DNA from: Engelhardtia mirabilis
GTDB taxonomy: Bacteria; Planctomycetota; UBA1135; GCA-002686595
Direction of reading: 5' to 3'
DNA length: 64,000 nt
Assembly: GCA_007751255.1 (NCBI GenBank)
Contig: CP036296.1
Span: 6,758,001-6,822,000 of the forward strand
Part shown: in pieces, positions 50,193 through 58,094 of the stretch
Position numbering within the stretch: position 1 is the first letter of the stretch
Layout of the letters: each line of letters opens with the position of its first letter
The notes under the pieces: generated by a model
What the model saw: the letters and a program-made list of their open reading frames with translations, nothing else
What the model was told of the DNA's origin: nothing
Databases searched by the model: none
Translations under genes and position numbers: made by a program

Positions 50193-51122
50193 TTGAACTT
50201 CCCCCTCGCAACCCGCGCCAGCCAACTCGCCCTGTGGCAGGCCGAGGCCACCAGCGCCGCCCTGAAGGCCGCCTGGAGCGACATCCGCCCCGAGCTGCTG
50301 CGGATCACCTCGAAGGGTGACGCCGACCAGACCAGCGACCTGGCGCGCTTCGGGCGCATCGGGATCTTCACCGTCGAAGTAGACCGCGCCCTGCTCGAGG
50401 GCCGCGCCCACGCGTCGGTGCACAGCCTCAAGGACATGACCACGACCCTGCACGAGGGCACCATGCTCTCGGGCGTGCTGGGTCGCGGGCCGGTGGAAGA
50501 CGTGCTCGTGTCGCGCGGCGGCGAGCGGCTGGCCGAGCTACCCGCCGGCGCGCGGGTGGCCACCGGCAGCCTGCGCCGGGCGGCGATGGTCCGCGCCCAG
50601 CGGCCGGAGCTCGAGATCGTGCAGATCCGCGGCAATGTGGAGACGCGTCTACGCAAGCTCGCCGAGGGCGAGGCCGAGGCCCTGGTCATGGCCCGCGCAG
50701 GCCTCGAGCGCCTGGGCCTGGGTGAGCAAATCACCGAGGTGCTCGACACCCGGCGCTTCCTGCCCGCCGTGGGCCAGGGCATCGTCGGCATCGTCTGCCG
50801 CCAGGGCGATTGGACCCACCACGAGCGGGTCCAGGCCATCCGCGACCTGGAAGCCTGGGACGAGGCCCTGGCCGAGCGCGCCCTCCTGCGGACCCTGCGC
50901 GGCGGCTGCAACGTGCCGGTCGGAGCCCACGCTCGAGTCGTCGAAGGGGTCATCGCCCTCGAGGCGCGGGTGCTCTCGGTGGACGGCACCGAGGTCGTCG
51001 AGGCCAGCGCGAGCGCCCCGCGCGGCGACGCCGAAGCCCTGGGCGAACTGCTCGGGCGCCAACTGCTCGAGGCCGGCGCCGCGCGCCTGATCGACGACGC
51101 GCGGGCTTCGATCGGCGAGTAG
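50193..51122 (+). CDS. hemC: Porphobilinogen deaminase HemC
   Basis: A 309-residue enzyme building hydroxymethylbilane. Signatures: LATRASQLALWQAE, SVHSLKDMTTTL, ATGSLRRAAMVRAQRPEL, PAVGQGIVGI and the dipyrromethane cofactor Cys239 in LRGGCNVPVGAHA. The catalytic Asp equivalent lies in HSLKDM (D81). The start is a TTG 25 bases after the hemA stop, where homology begins, without a good ribosome site. Its stop is only 3 bases from the stop of the convergent regulator gene. hemD, usually adjacent, is 4.8 kb downstream. Confidence 0.95.
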   Translation: MNFPLATRASQLALWQAEATSAALKAAWSDIRPELLRITSKGDADQTSDLARFGRIGIFTVEVDRALLEGRAHASVHSLKDMTTTLHEGTMLSGVLGRGPVEDVLVSRGGERLAELPAGARVATGSLRRAAMVRAQRPELEIVQIRGNVETRLRKLAEGEAEALVMARAGLERLGLGEQITEVLDTRRFLPAVGQGIVGIVCRQGDWTHHERVQAIRDLEAWDEALAERALLRTLRGGCNVPVGAHARVVEGVIALEARVLSVDGTEVVEASASAPRGDAEALGELLGRQLLEAGAARLIDDARASIGE

Positions 51123-51125
51123 CCG

Positions 51126-52544
51126 TCAGCGGTAGTCGGCCTTGTCGAGGCCGTGGCGCCGCAGCTTGTCGTAGAGGGTGCGCGGGTTGATACGCGCGCG
51201 CCGGGCGACTTCGCCGACGGTGCCGCGGGTCTCGCGCAGGTGGTGTTCGAGGTAGCGCCGTTCGAAGGCATCCACCTGGCGCCGCCGGGCCTCCGACAGG
51301 GGCAGGGCGGCGAGGCTCTCGAGCTCGGCTCCGACTCCGTCCTGCGACTCCGGGCGAGCTTGACGCCGAACGCTGTCGGGCAGGTCATCGAGGGTCAGTC
51401 GATCGCCGTCGCACAGGAGCACCGCACGCTCGACCACGTTGACCAGCTCGCGCACGTTTCCGGGCCAATCGTGGGAGAGCAGGGCCGCCATGGCCCCGCC
51501 GTCCACCGAGCCGATCGAGGCACGACCGTGCACCTCGGCGAAGTGGCGCAGGAAGCGCCCGGTCATCTGCGGGACGTCCTCCACCCGCTCGCGCAGGGGC
51601 GGGATGACCAGGGAGATGACGTTGAGCCGGAAGAGCAGATCCTGACGGAAGCGCCCCTCGCGCACGTCGACGGCCAGGTCGCGGTTGGTGGCGGCGATCA
51701 CGCGCACGTCGATCGGTAGGGTCGTCGAGGCGCCGACGCGCTGGACCTCATGGCGCTGGAGCACGGTGAGCAACTTGACCTGCAGGTGCAGCGGCATCTC
51801 GCCGATCTCGTCCAGCAGGATCGTCCCGCCGCCGGCGGCTTCGAAATGACCTTGGCGTGCAGCGGAGGCTCCGGTGAAGGCGCCGCGCTCGTGTCCGAAG
51901 AGCTCGCTCTCGAGCAGGTTCTCGGACAGGGCGGCGCAGTTGACGGCGACGAAGGGCCCTGCGGCGCGACCGCTCTCGGCGTGCACCGCGCGGGCCAGGC
52001 GCTCCTTGCCGACGCCGGTCTCGCCGGTGATCAAGAGCGTGCTGTCGGTGTCCGCCACGCGCCGCACCACGTCCAGGAAGTCACGCATCAGGGAGCTGCG
52101 CGACTGGAAGTCGGCCAGTCGCGGTTCGGCGTCGAAGCCCCGGGCCTCCGGTCCGTCGACGCCACCGGAGGCCTCGGCCTCGACCAGCTCGGCGAGCTGC
52201 TCGGCCAGGTCCTCGCGGGTCGAGCCGACGTCCAGCACCCCCGAGGCGCCGGCCGCCATCAGACGCACCTGCTCGGCGGCATCGGTCTGCTCGCCGAGCA
52301 CGATCACGCCCGAAAGGTCCGGCTCCGTCGGGCTTCCGGCGGCGCCGTCGCCCACCGAATCGGCGCGCACGATCACCGCATCGGCGGCGCTCGAGGCACC
52401 GGGGAGGGCGGTCGGACGGTGGACCACATCGATCTCGTGGGCCTCCAGCAGGGCTGCCAGCCTGCGGGCGAGATCCGGGTCGGGGACGGCCAGGGTCAGG
52501 CGGCGGCGGTTCACCTCGGGCGAGTCAGATCGGGGGTCGAGCAC
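51126..52544 (-). CDS. Orphan sigma-54-dependent activator with a receiver-like N-domain lacking Asp
   Basis: A 472-residue NtrC-family protein. The AAA+ core is intact: Walker A GETGVGKE (174-181), GAFTGA (221-226), ILLDEIGEM, and the R-finger region [20 protein letters not shown] Fis-type HTH closes it ([20 protein letters not shown]). Residues 15-120 look like a receiver remnant ([40 protein letters not shown]), but no Asp sits at the phosphorylation site (VIVRADS..., SGVIVLGEQ). It therefore should not be controlled by classical phosphotransfer. No kinase gene is adjacent. It may serve late flagellar genes, or unrelated sigma-54 promoters. Confidence 0.85.
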   Translation of the reverse strand: MLDPRSDSPEVNRRRLTLAVPDPDLARRLAALLEAHEIDVVHRPTALPGASSAADAVIVRADSVGDGAAGSPTEPDLSGVIVLGEQTDAAEQVRLMAAGASGVLDVGSTREDLAEQLAELVEAEASGGVDGPEARGFDAEPRLADFQSRSSLMRDFLDVVRRVADTDSTLLITGETGVGKERLARAVHAESGRAAGPFVAVNCAALSENLLESELFGHERGAFTGASAARQGHFEAAGGGTILLDEIGEMPLHLQVKLLTVLQRHEVQRVGASTTLPIDVRVIAATNRDLAVDVREGRFRQDLLFRLNVISLVIPPLRERVEDVPQMTGRFLRHFAEVHGRASIGSVDGGAMAALLSHDWPGNVRELVNVVERAVLLCDGDRLTLDDLPDSVRRQARPESQDGVGAELESLAALPLSEARRRQVDAFERRYLEHHLRETRGTVGEVARRARINPRTLYDKLRRHGLDKADYR

Positions 52545-52714
52545 CCGAGTTCATCGGGCCGACGCACCCGAAATGCAAGGGCCGGGATGGCTGGTCGCGA
52601 CGACGCGATGTCCCTAAAGCGTTTCGCTCCAACCATCTGCGCCCATGCTCGGGTCCTTGGCACGGCGCTCGCTATTGCCCCTCCATCAACGGCCGCCTCA
52701 CCCCGCCATCCGAC

Positions 52715-53014
52715 ATGAAACGACAACTCAAGAACCAACCCCCGCGCCTCGAACTCTTCCGCTCGCGGATTCGCCTGCGGGCCTGGATCGATCGACTCGA
52801 CCGCATGCACGCGGCCCCGCCGATCGGCAAGGACGCCGCCGACGAGAAGCGCCGCGTGGCCGAACTGGTCAAGCGCGGCCGGCGCCTCAACCAGCAGCTC
52901 GAGCTCTTGACCCTCGCCAGCGGGGAGGCGACGGAGCGTGAGGGTCCGCTGAAGGAGGAGCTGCGGGTCTTCGACCGGATGGCCAATGCCCTGCGGGCGG
53001 AGTTGGCGCGGTGA
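52715..53014 (+). CDS. Small basic helical protein of unknown function
   Basis: A 99-residue protein starting MKRQLKNQPPRLELFRSRIR, highly charged (many Arg, Lys, Glu) and predicted helical with a possible coiled coil (VAELVKRGRRLNQQLELLTL). No family recognised. Its stop overlaps the GTG of the next small gene by 4 bases, so the two form a coupled pair. The GC-rich codon pattern matches neighbours and the coupling supports that it is real. The upstream 170 bases contain the divergent promoter region shared with the sigma-54 activator, including an AAGCGTTTC sequence at about 52616. Confidence 0.5.
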   Translation: MKRQLKNQPPRLELFRSRIRLRAWIDRLDRMHAAPPIGKDAADEKRRVAELVKRGRRLNQQLELLTLASGEATEREGPLKEELRVFDRMANALRAELAR

Positions 53015-53346
53015 GTGCTCGAGCACAAGTCATGCGGCCCGAAGCCCGGCGCCGCGCGGTGACCGCCAGCGCACAGCGCGAGGCCCGCAGCTGGAAGGAG
53101 CAGTTCGAGAGCATCTCGGCGTCCCTGGACCCGCGGATGCGATCGGGCGTGGGCCTCGCCGCCAAGCTCGAGGAGCTGCGCCATCGCATCGAGACCCTGG
53201 CAACCAAGGCCCGGGGCCTCGCCCACCACAGCGGAGAAGGCTGGAAGCGCGCGCGGGTCGACTACCTGCGGGCGCGCAACGAGGTCAGCACCACCTGGCG
53301 CACCCTGCTCGGCCTGCTCGAGCGCGAAGCCGCGCCGGTGCGCTGA
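53011..53346 (+). CDS. Small helical protein of unknown function, coupled to the preceding gene
   Basis: A 111-residue protein from a GTG overlapping the previous stop. It is charged and helical, with amphipathic segments such as KLEELRHRIETLATKARGLA and RVDYLRARNEVSTTWRTLLG. No membrane segment or known domain. With the preceding protein it could form a heteromeric coiled coil. A PP2C-like gene follows 49 bases later with its own strong ribosome-binding site, so the three might be one stress-related unit with dps; that is inference only. Confidence 0.5.
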   Translation: MSARAQVMRPEARRRAVTASAQREARSWKEQFESISASLDPRMRSGVGLAAKLEELRHRIETLATKARGLAHHSGEGWKRARVDYLRARNEVSTTWRTLLGLLEREAAPVR

Positions 53347-53395
53347 ACCACGACCCTGAGCCCGGCCCGGCCCGAATCGAGAGGAGACCGAGATC

Positions 53396-54316
53396 ATGAC
53401 CCGAATCGACAACATCGACGTCCACGGCCTGTCCATCGCGGGCAGCGGCCCGGGCGGTGACAGCGACAGCTTCGCGATCGCGGACCTGGCCAAGTCGCTG
53501 CACGTCCACCAGACCAACCTCGACACCGAGGACGGCGACCGGGTGCACGGCGCCAACCAGGGTCACCTGTTCCTGATCGCCGATGGCACCGCGCAGATCC
53601 CGAGCACGTCGGGCGCCAGCGACGAGGCCGCGCGCACGATCGTCGACTACTTCCTGGGCGAGATGCCCTGGCACCACCTCGCCGGCGGACGGCCGGACGA
53701 CGTCGCCACCGCCCTCGTGGATGCCGTCGAGAACGCCCGCCAGGAGGTCGCTCGATCGGCCCCTGGGGCCTCGGGTGCGCGCTGCGCGCCGACTCTCGCC
53801 TTCGTGAACTGGCCGGACCTCTACGTGGCTCACCTGGGCGGCGGGCAGTGCTACCTGCAACGGGAGGAGGAGCCACTGGCCCTGCTGCCCGAGGGCGACG
53901 AGCACGAGCGCTCCTGGGGCGACGGGTTGGGTTCGGCCCTGCACCTGGTGGACGGCTTCTGGAACGCCGTGCGAGGCAACCGCGCCGCGCGCGCCACTCG
54001 CGTGAGGCACTTCCTGCTGCGCGCCGGAGATCAACTGGTGCTGCTCTCCGACGGCGCCGCCCGCGATCGCAACGCGCCCGAAGTCGGTCGCATCCTGCGC
54101 GACGGTGGAACGGCGGAGCAGCTCTGCGGACGGCTGATCGGCGCGAGCACCGAGCTCGATCAGACGGTCATCGTCGCGCGCTTCCTGGCCGAGGCGAAGA
54201 GCGCCGACCCAGTTGTCGCCCACCCGCGCGAGTCACGCCTGTCCACCGCCGCGGCGCAGGCCCTGCGCGAGCTGACTCGCGGCGTGGCGCAGCCCAGTCC
54301 GGCCCGCACGGGCTGA
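53396..54316 (+). CDS. PP2C-like phosphatase-fold protein
   Basis: A 306-residue protein with a PP2C-like scaffold: an early Asp-rich stretch (GSGPGGDSDSFAIADLAKSL), then GDRVHGANQGHLFLIADGTA (the D-x-N-Q-G-x-LF-x-x-x-DG core) and ASDEAARTIVDYFLG. Later come LYVAHLGGGQCYLQR and FLLRAGDQLVLLSDGAARDR (the SDG metal site), and STELDQTVIVARF for the final D-N/Q metal site. Several positions differ from active PP2C (NQG for NQD, ADGTA for ADGMGG), so activity is likely but not certain. A GAGAGGAG site lies upstream of the ATG. A partner kinase is not adjacent. It precedes the first mobile repeat and dps. Confidence 0.68.
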   Translation: MTRIDNIDVHGLSIAGSGPGGDSDSFAIADLAKSLHVHQTNLDTEDGDRVHGANQGHLFLIADGTAQIPSTSGASDEAARTIVDYFLGEMPWHHLAGGRPDDVATALVDAVENARQEVARSAPGASGARCAPTLAFVNWPDLYVAHLGGGQCYLQREEEPLALLPEGDEHERSWGDGLGSALHLVDGFWNAVRGNRAARATRVRHFLLRAGDQLVLLSDGAARDRNAPEVGRILRDGGTAEQLCGRLIGASTELDQTVIVARFLAEAKSADPVVAHPRESRLSTAAAQALRELTRGVAQPSPARTG

Positions 54317-54369
54317 ACGAACGAACAGCCGCACACCCCTGCGCGGCGCTCCCCCGCAACCCTGACCCA

Positions 54370-54536
54370 CTAGTGTCCTGGATCAGAAATTCGGCGTCAC
54401 TTCCCGGGCTCCGATCGCCGCTGGCGTCGCCAGCGCCTCCTCCGAGTATCGCAGCGGATACGCGTCGTCGGCGCGCCCAGCCAGCATCGATCGGACCTCC
54501 GGGTAGTGACGCCGAATTTCTGATCCAGGACACTAG
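54370..54536. mobile_element. 167-bp MITE-like element, copy 1, next to dps
   Basis: The element has about 32-bp perfect terminal inverted repeats: the left end begins CTAGTGTCCTGGATCAG and the right end is its complement ending GGACACTAG. It is flanked by TA within CTAG at both ends, the usual target and duplication of IS630-family transposases. There is no room for a transposase, so it must be mobilised in trans. An internal CGCTGGCG/CGCCAGCG hairpin lies near 54419-54435. It ends 10 bases before the dps ATG. Copy 2 (59761-59927) differs at five positions only. Confidence 0.85.
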
Positions 54537-54546
54537 AAACCCCACC

Positions 54547-55128
54547 ATGAGCAAACTCCTAGGCCTGACCGAAGAAGCCCGAACCACCACCAGCACGCAT
54601 CTGCAGCAGTCGCTGGTGCAGATGATCGACCTGGCACTGATCTGCAAGCAGATCCACTGGAACGTCCGCGGACCGCAGTTCCGCGCGGTGCACCTGCAGC
54701 TCGACGAGATCGTGGTCGATCTGCGCGCCCACTCCGACGACCTGGCCGAGCGCATCGCCACCCTGGACGTCCCCGCCGACGGCCGCGCCAGAACGGTGGC
54801 GAGCACCAGCACCGTGCCGGCCCTCGAAGCGGGCTTCCTGCCGGCCCTCGACGCGGCGCGGGACCTGTCCGCACGCTTCGAGCACGCCGTCGAGACCCTG
54901 CGCCGGGCCCAGGCCGAGCTGGCCGACCTCGACCCGATCAGTGAGGACATGGTGATCGGCATCACCTCGAACCTGGAGCAGCACCAGTGGATGCTGCGCT
55001 CGCTGACCTCTGACGACCCGCGCGCCGCGGACAAGTCGGTCCAGCGCGTGACGGGCAAGCAGTCCGAAAGGGCCGCGGGCGCCATGTCGGGCGCCACGGC
55101 TGAACCTGCAGGTGCCACCGCCAGCTGA
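54547..55128 (+). CDS. dps: Dps-family ferritin-like protein
   Basis: A 193-residue protein with the Dps core: LVQMIDLALICKQIHWNVRG (ferroxidase His), FRAVHLQLDEIVVDLRAHSD and DLAERI (Asp/Glu of the inter-subunit iron site), and NLEQHQWMLRS near the C-terminus. Dps shells store iron and protect DNA from peroxide. A Ser/Ala/Gly-rich tail of about 30 residues follows the core. The ATG is only 10 bases from the MITE-like element and has no Shine-Dalgarno sequence in the short remaining leader. Its transcript either starts within the element or depends on sequence further upstream. A clear hairpin terminator lies about 90 bases after the stop. Confidence 0.92.
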   Translation: MSKLLGLTEEARTTTSTHLQQSLVQMIDLALICKQIHWNVRGPQFRAVHLQLDEIVVDLRAHSDDLAERIATLDVPADGRARTVASTSTVPALEAGFLPALDAARDLSARFEHAVETLRRAQAELADLDPISEDMVIGITSNLEQHQWMLRSLTSDDPRAADKSVQRVTGKQSERAAGAMSGATAEPAGATAS

Positions 55129-55218
55129 CAGCAGCCGCGCCGGCCGACCCAGCGGAGCTCGCCTGACCCGACCTCCGCTGAGCCCGAGGCCTGCGCCGAC
55201 GAGCCCCACGACTCGTCC

Positions 55219-55254
55219 GAAGCCGCCCGGGACGACCGTGTCCCCGGCGGCTTC
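55219..55254 (+). terminator. Rho-independent-type terminator after dps
   Basis: A 15-bp stem with one mismatch (GAAGCCGCCCGGGAC at 55219-55233 with GTCCCCGGCGGCTTC at 55240-55254) and a 6-base loop, followed by TTCATT. It lies 90 bases beyond the dps stop. It is the most classical terminator in the window. Confidence 0.8.
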
Positions 55255-55260
55255 TTCATT

Positions 55261-55800
55261 GGGCGATTGTTCGGAGCGACGACCGCGGCGCGCATTCGGT
55301 TCATCGCGCCGTCGCCGCGATCGACGGCGAGGACCCGCTTCCACTCCTGCTCGGGGTCCTCGCCCCGATTCCTGGCCGCGACCTGCATCCACGACCTTGC
55401 TGATCGCTACTAGCCTCGACGACAGAGGTTGGCCTTCGACTCGCCGTGGGATGGTCGCCCCGAGCGACTACCGAGAAGCGCCCTCGGTTCATTGCGCGTC
55501 AACGCGATGGCCGACGGCGAGGACTCGCCGGCCGTCCCTCTCAGGGACCTTGCTCCGGTCATTGGTCGCGAACGGCGGCCGCCTCTTGGCTGGTCGTCGC
55601 CGGTCTCGACGAAGCGCATCGGCCGTCGACTCGTCGTGGGATGGTTGTCCGGAGCGGCTATCGAGACGCGCTTGCGGTTCTCCGCGCGCGACCGCGGTGG
55701 CCGATGTCGAGAACCGGCTCGGGAGCCTTCGTGGAGCCGTCGCTGCGATCCATGGCGCCGACTCCCTCGGATGTGGCCGGCCGAGGGGCCGCGGGTGGCT
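55261..55800. repeat. Three decayed direct repeats in a 778-bp gene-free spacer
   Basis: Units begin near 55261, 55448 and 55638 (period 187 and 190 bases). All three contain GGG(C/A)(T/G)G.., then (G/C)GAGCG(A/G)C.A, CGGTTC and a GGC..GGCGAGGA-like end within their first 75 bases. Units 2 and 3 also share CGACTCGTCGTGGGATGG-type lead-ins. Open frames cross the region, but none keeps a common protein across the three units. The rest of the 55129-55906 spacer holds only the dps terminator and the hemD 5' region. Confidence 0.65.
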
Positions 55801-55906
55801 GTCCCTGACCCCGTGGAGCTTGCGGCCGAGGTTTGTGGGCGCGCCGCGAATCGCGGTCGCCGATTGGGGCCGACCCGGCGCGGGGCGGCGGGCACAATGC
55901 GCCGCC

Positions 55907-56623
55907 ATGGCCGCGCCCGATCCCAAACGCCTGCTGTTGACCGGTCCGGTGCACGGGCTGGCGCGCTGGCGCGGGGCCCTGGCGCGCCTGGACTGGTTGG
56001 AGGTGGTCGAGCGGGCGCTCTTGGAGGTCGTGCCGCGCACCCTGCCGGCGATCGCCCAGCGCCTCGACTGGCTGTGCGTGACGAGCGCCAACGCCTTGGA
56101 GGCCCTCGCTTCCCATCGCGACGAGTTGGCGGGAGTGCCCGCCGCCGTCGTCGGCGAGCGCAGCGCCGAGGGCTTGGCTGCCTGGGGCATCGACGTCGCC
56201 GTCGGCCCCGCCGCGAGCGCCGATGACCTGCTGCGGCTGTGGTCGGACCGCTTGGAGCCCGGCCAACGGGTGCTGTGGCCCCGCGGCTCCGTCTCCGACG
56301 AATTCGCCGGCAGCCTGCGCGGGCGCGGCCTCGAGGTCGACGACCCGATCGCCTACGAGACCCGCGAGCGCAGCGGCGACGGCGGACTGCCGAGCGCCGA
56401 CTTCCTGTTCCTGGCCAGTCCGTCGGCAGTTCGCGCGGCCACGCGGCTGGATCGCGCCGGTGCGGCGCCGCTGGCGCTAGCGATCGGCGAGACGACGGCC
56501 CGCGCCCTGCGCGATTGGATGGCGCGCGAGCCCAGCGCCGTGGCGGGGATCGAGGTGCTGGCCAAGCCGGAGCCCGAGTGCCTGGTGCGCCTGCTGTGCG
56601 ACCTTGCCGGGCGCGAGGCCTGA
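55907..56623 (+). CDS. hemD: Uroporphyrinogen-III synthase HemD
   Basis: A 238-residue protein with the two-lobed HemD layout, a weakly conserved family. Recognisable parts are DWLCVTSANALEALASHRDE (the TSxN..E motif), AAVVGERSAEGLAAWGIDVA, RVLWPRGSVSDEFAGSLRGR, DPIAYETRERS and FLFLASPSAVRAATRL (second-lobe SPS motif), and ALAIGETTARALRDW. It closes hydroxymethylbilane to uroporphyrinogen III. The ATG at 55907 begins the homology; the same frame is open upstream through the decayed repeats but that part is not HemD. It is separated from hemC by 4.8 kb. It converges with the regulator-like gene 20 bases away. Confidence 0.9.
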   Translation: MAAPDPKRLLLTGPVHGLARWRGALARLDWLEVVERALLEVVPRTLPAIAQRLDWLCVTSANALEALASHRDELAGVPAAVVGERSAEGLAAWGIDVAVGPAASADDLLRLWSDRLEPGQRVLWPRGSVSDEFAGSLRGRGLEVDDPIAYETRERSGDGGLPSADFLFLASPSAVRAATRLDRAGAAPLALAIGETTARALRDWMAREPSAVAGIEVLAKPEPECLVRLLCDLAGREA

Positions 56624-56642
56624 GCGCGCTTCACACCGGCGG

Positions 56643-57896
56643 TCAGGCCAGGGGCCGCTCGAAGGACTGGCACACCTGCCAGCCGTGCACGGGGTACTGG
56701 ATGCGGGTGCGGAAGCCGCGGTAGCGCTCGGCGCTCCAGCCGAAACGATCGGCCAGGTGCTCGAGCAAGGCGCCATAGCGCGGCAGATCCGGAGAAGTGA
56801 AACGGCGCAGGTCGGTGCCCAGGAACTCGACCCGCTCCGCGAGGTCGACGCGATCGGCGTCGCGGGAGCGGTCGTTGACGTCGGCGATGCCGTCGTAGCC
56901 GGTGTCGAACAGGAACAGGCGCGGGTCGACGCCGGGGAAGACCTCGTCGTGCACGAGCACGTCGAACAGTAGTGCGGCCGAGGGTATCGCGGGCTCGACG
57001 AAGAGCGAGTTGCGGCGGCGCTCCGGGTCGGCGGCGGTGCGACTCATGGCCGCCGGGTGGTGGTCGACCACGAACATGTCCACGGCCCGCTTCGGGCCGA
57101 GCACGTCGTCGGGCAGGGTGTACTGGATCGTGTCGTCGACCCGCCGGGCTTCCAGGCGGGCGGGGGGATTCTCGCAGAAGCGGTCCAGGGGCAGCACGCC
57201 GCCGCCCGGCCACTCGCTCGCAGCCATGTCATCGCCGCCGCCGGGGACTCCGTCCCGCAGGTGGCGGTAGGCGAAGCGCACGGTGACGCCCGGGCGCATG
57301 CGCCGCATGGCCACGGCGCCGTTGAGCCAAGTCAGATCGATGCGCTGCGGATCGTCAGCGGCGGGCGAGAGCACCGCGACGCCCAGCCAGAGGTCCGCCT
57401 GCACGCCCTTGAGTTGGCTCAGTCCCTTGAACACCGCGTACTTGCTGGCGAGTTCGAAGCGCTCGCGCGCGCCCGGCAGTTCAGAGGTGATCAGGGCGTC
57501 GAGGGCGGGGCGGGTGCCGGCCTCTTCGCGAATGGCCAGATCGAAGGCGTCGGCGGCGGCGGTCAGGGCCGACGTGGCGTCGACCCCGACCCCGCGGTCG
57601 TGGGCCGAGGCGGCCAGTCTCCGCAGGGGCTCGGGTCCCGGCGACTGGTGCAGCACCTCGAGCGGGTCGCGCTTGGAAGCGGCGGTGAGCACCTTGCTGG
57701 CCGTGGCCCGGTTGACCCCTAGGGTCTGGGCCAGTCGACCTGGCCGGTGCGGGCCACCGGGCAGGCCGTCGAGCACCCCCCGCAGGGAGGAACCGAGGTC
57801 CTCGCCGATGACGCGCAGCCGCTCGACGAGGGAGCTCGAGGGTTCGTTCTCGGGGTCGGAGGCGGTCGGCGAGGCTTGGGAGCGCTTCGGAGCCAT
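56643..57896 (-). CDS. Helix-turn-helix regulator-like protein with a large C-terminal domain
   Basis: A 417-residue protein. The N-terminal 100 residues hold a winged-helix-like segment (GRLAQTLGVNRATASKVLTA) after a helical region (LVERLRVIGEDLGSSLRGVL). The remaining 300 residues include DAFDLAIREEAGTRPALDAL, KYAVFKGLSQLKGVQADLWL and VDMFVVDHHPAAMSR. I recall similar uncharacterised regulator-like proteins in planctomycetes but cannot name a family. The large domain might bind a ligand. It lies between hemD (convergent) and a divergent exported HAF-repeat protein, with a 198-base divergent spacer. Frames that extend it upstream are antisense to that protein. Confidence 0.6.
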   Translation of the reverse strand: MAPKRSQASPTASDPENEPSSSLVERLRVIGEDLGSSLRGVLDGLPGGPHRPGRLAQTLGVNRATASKVLTAASKRDPLEVLHQSPGPEPLRRLAASAHDRGVGVDATSALTAAADAFDLAIREEAGTRPALDALITSELPGARERFELASKYAVFKGLSQLKGVQADLWLGVAVLSPAADDPQRIDLTWLNGAVAMRRMRPGVTVRFAYRHLRDGVPGGGDDMAASEWPGGGVLPLDRFCENPPARLEARRVDDTIQYTLPDDVLGPKRAVDMFVVDHHPAAMSRTAADPERRRNSLFVEPAIPSAALLFDVLVHDEVFPGVDPRLFLFDTGYDGIADVNDRSRDADRVDLAERVEFLGTDLRRFTSPDLPRYGALLEHLADRFGWSAERYRGFRTRIQYPVHGWQVCQSFERPLA

Positions 57897-58094
57897 GGAC
57901 GGATTAGACGCGCTGGCGGGGCCAGGGATCCCACCGTCTGCGATTTTCGTGCAATAAATTGCAACCAGGGTGGCGAGCGAACGTAGTTGTGGCAATGCCC
58001 GCGAGTCCTCCGGACCGGGGCCACCCACTCGTCCGTGGCGCCTCCGACGCCGGGCGACCTCAGACCACCTTCGAACCGACCACGCGCGCCAACC

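Noticed and set aside
54371-54536. Open frames through the 167-bp elements giving similar peptides at both copies
   Set aside because: The shared peptide is a by-product of the repeated DNA; there is no start site and no independent conservation.
55112-55906. Long N-terminal extension of HemD through the decayed repeats
   Set aside because: HemD homology starts at the ATG at 55907 and the upstream residues are low-complexity Arg/Ser/Pro without family similarity.
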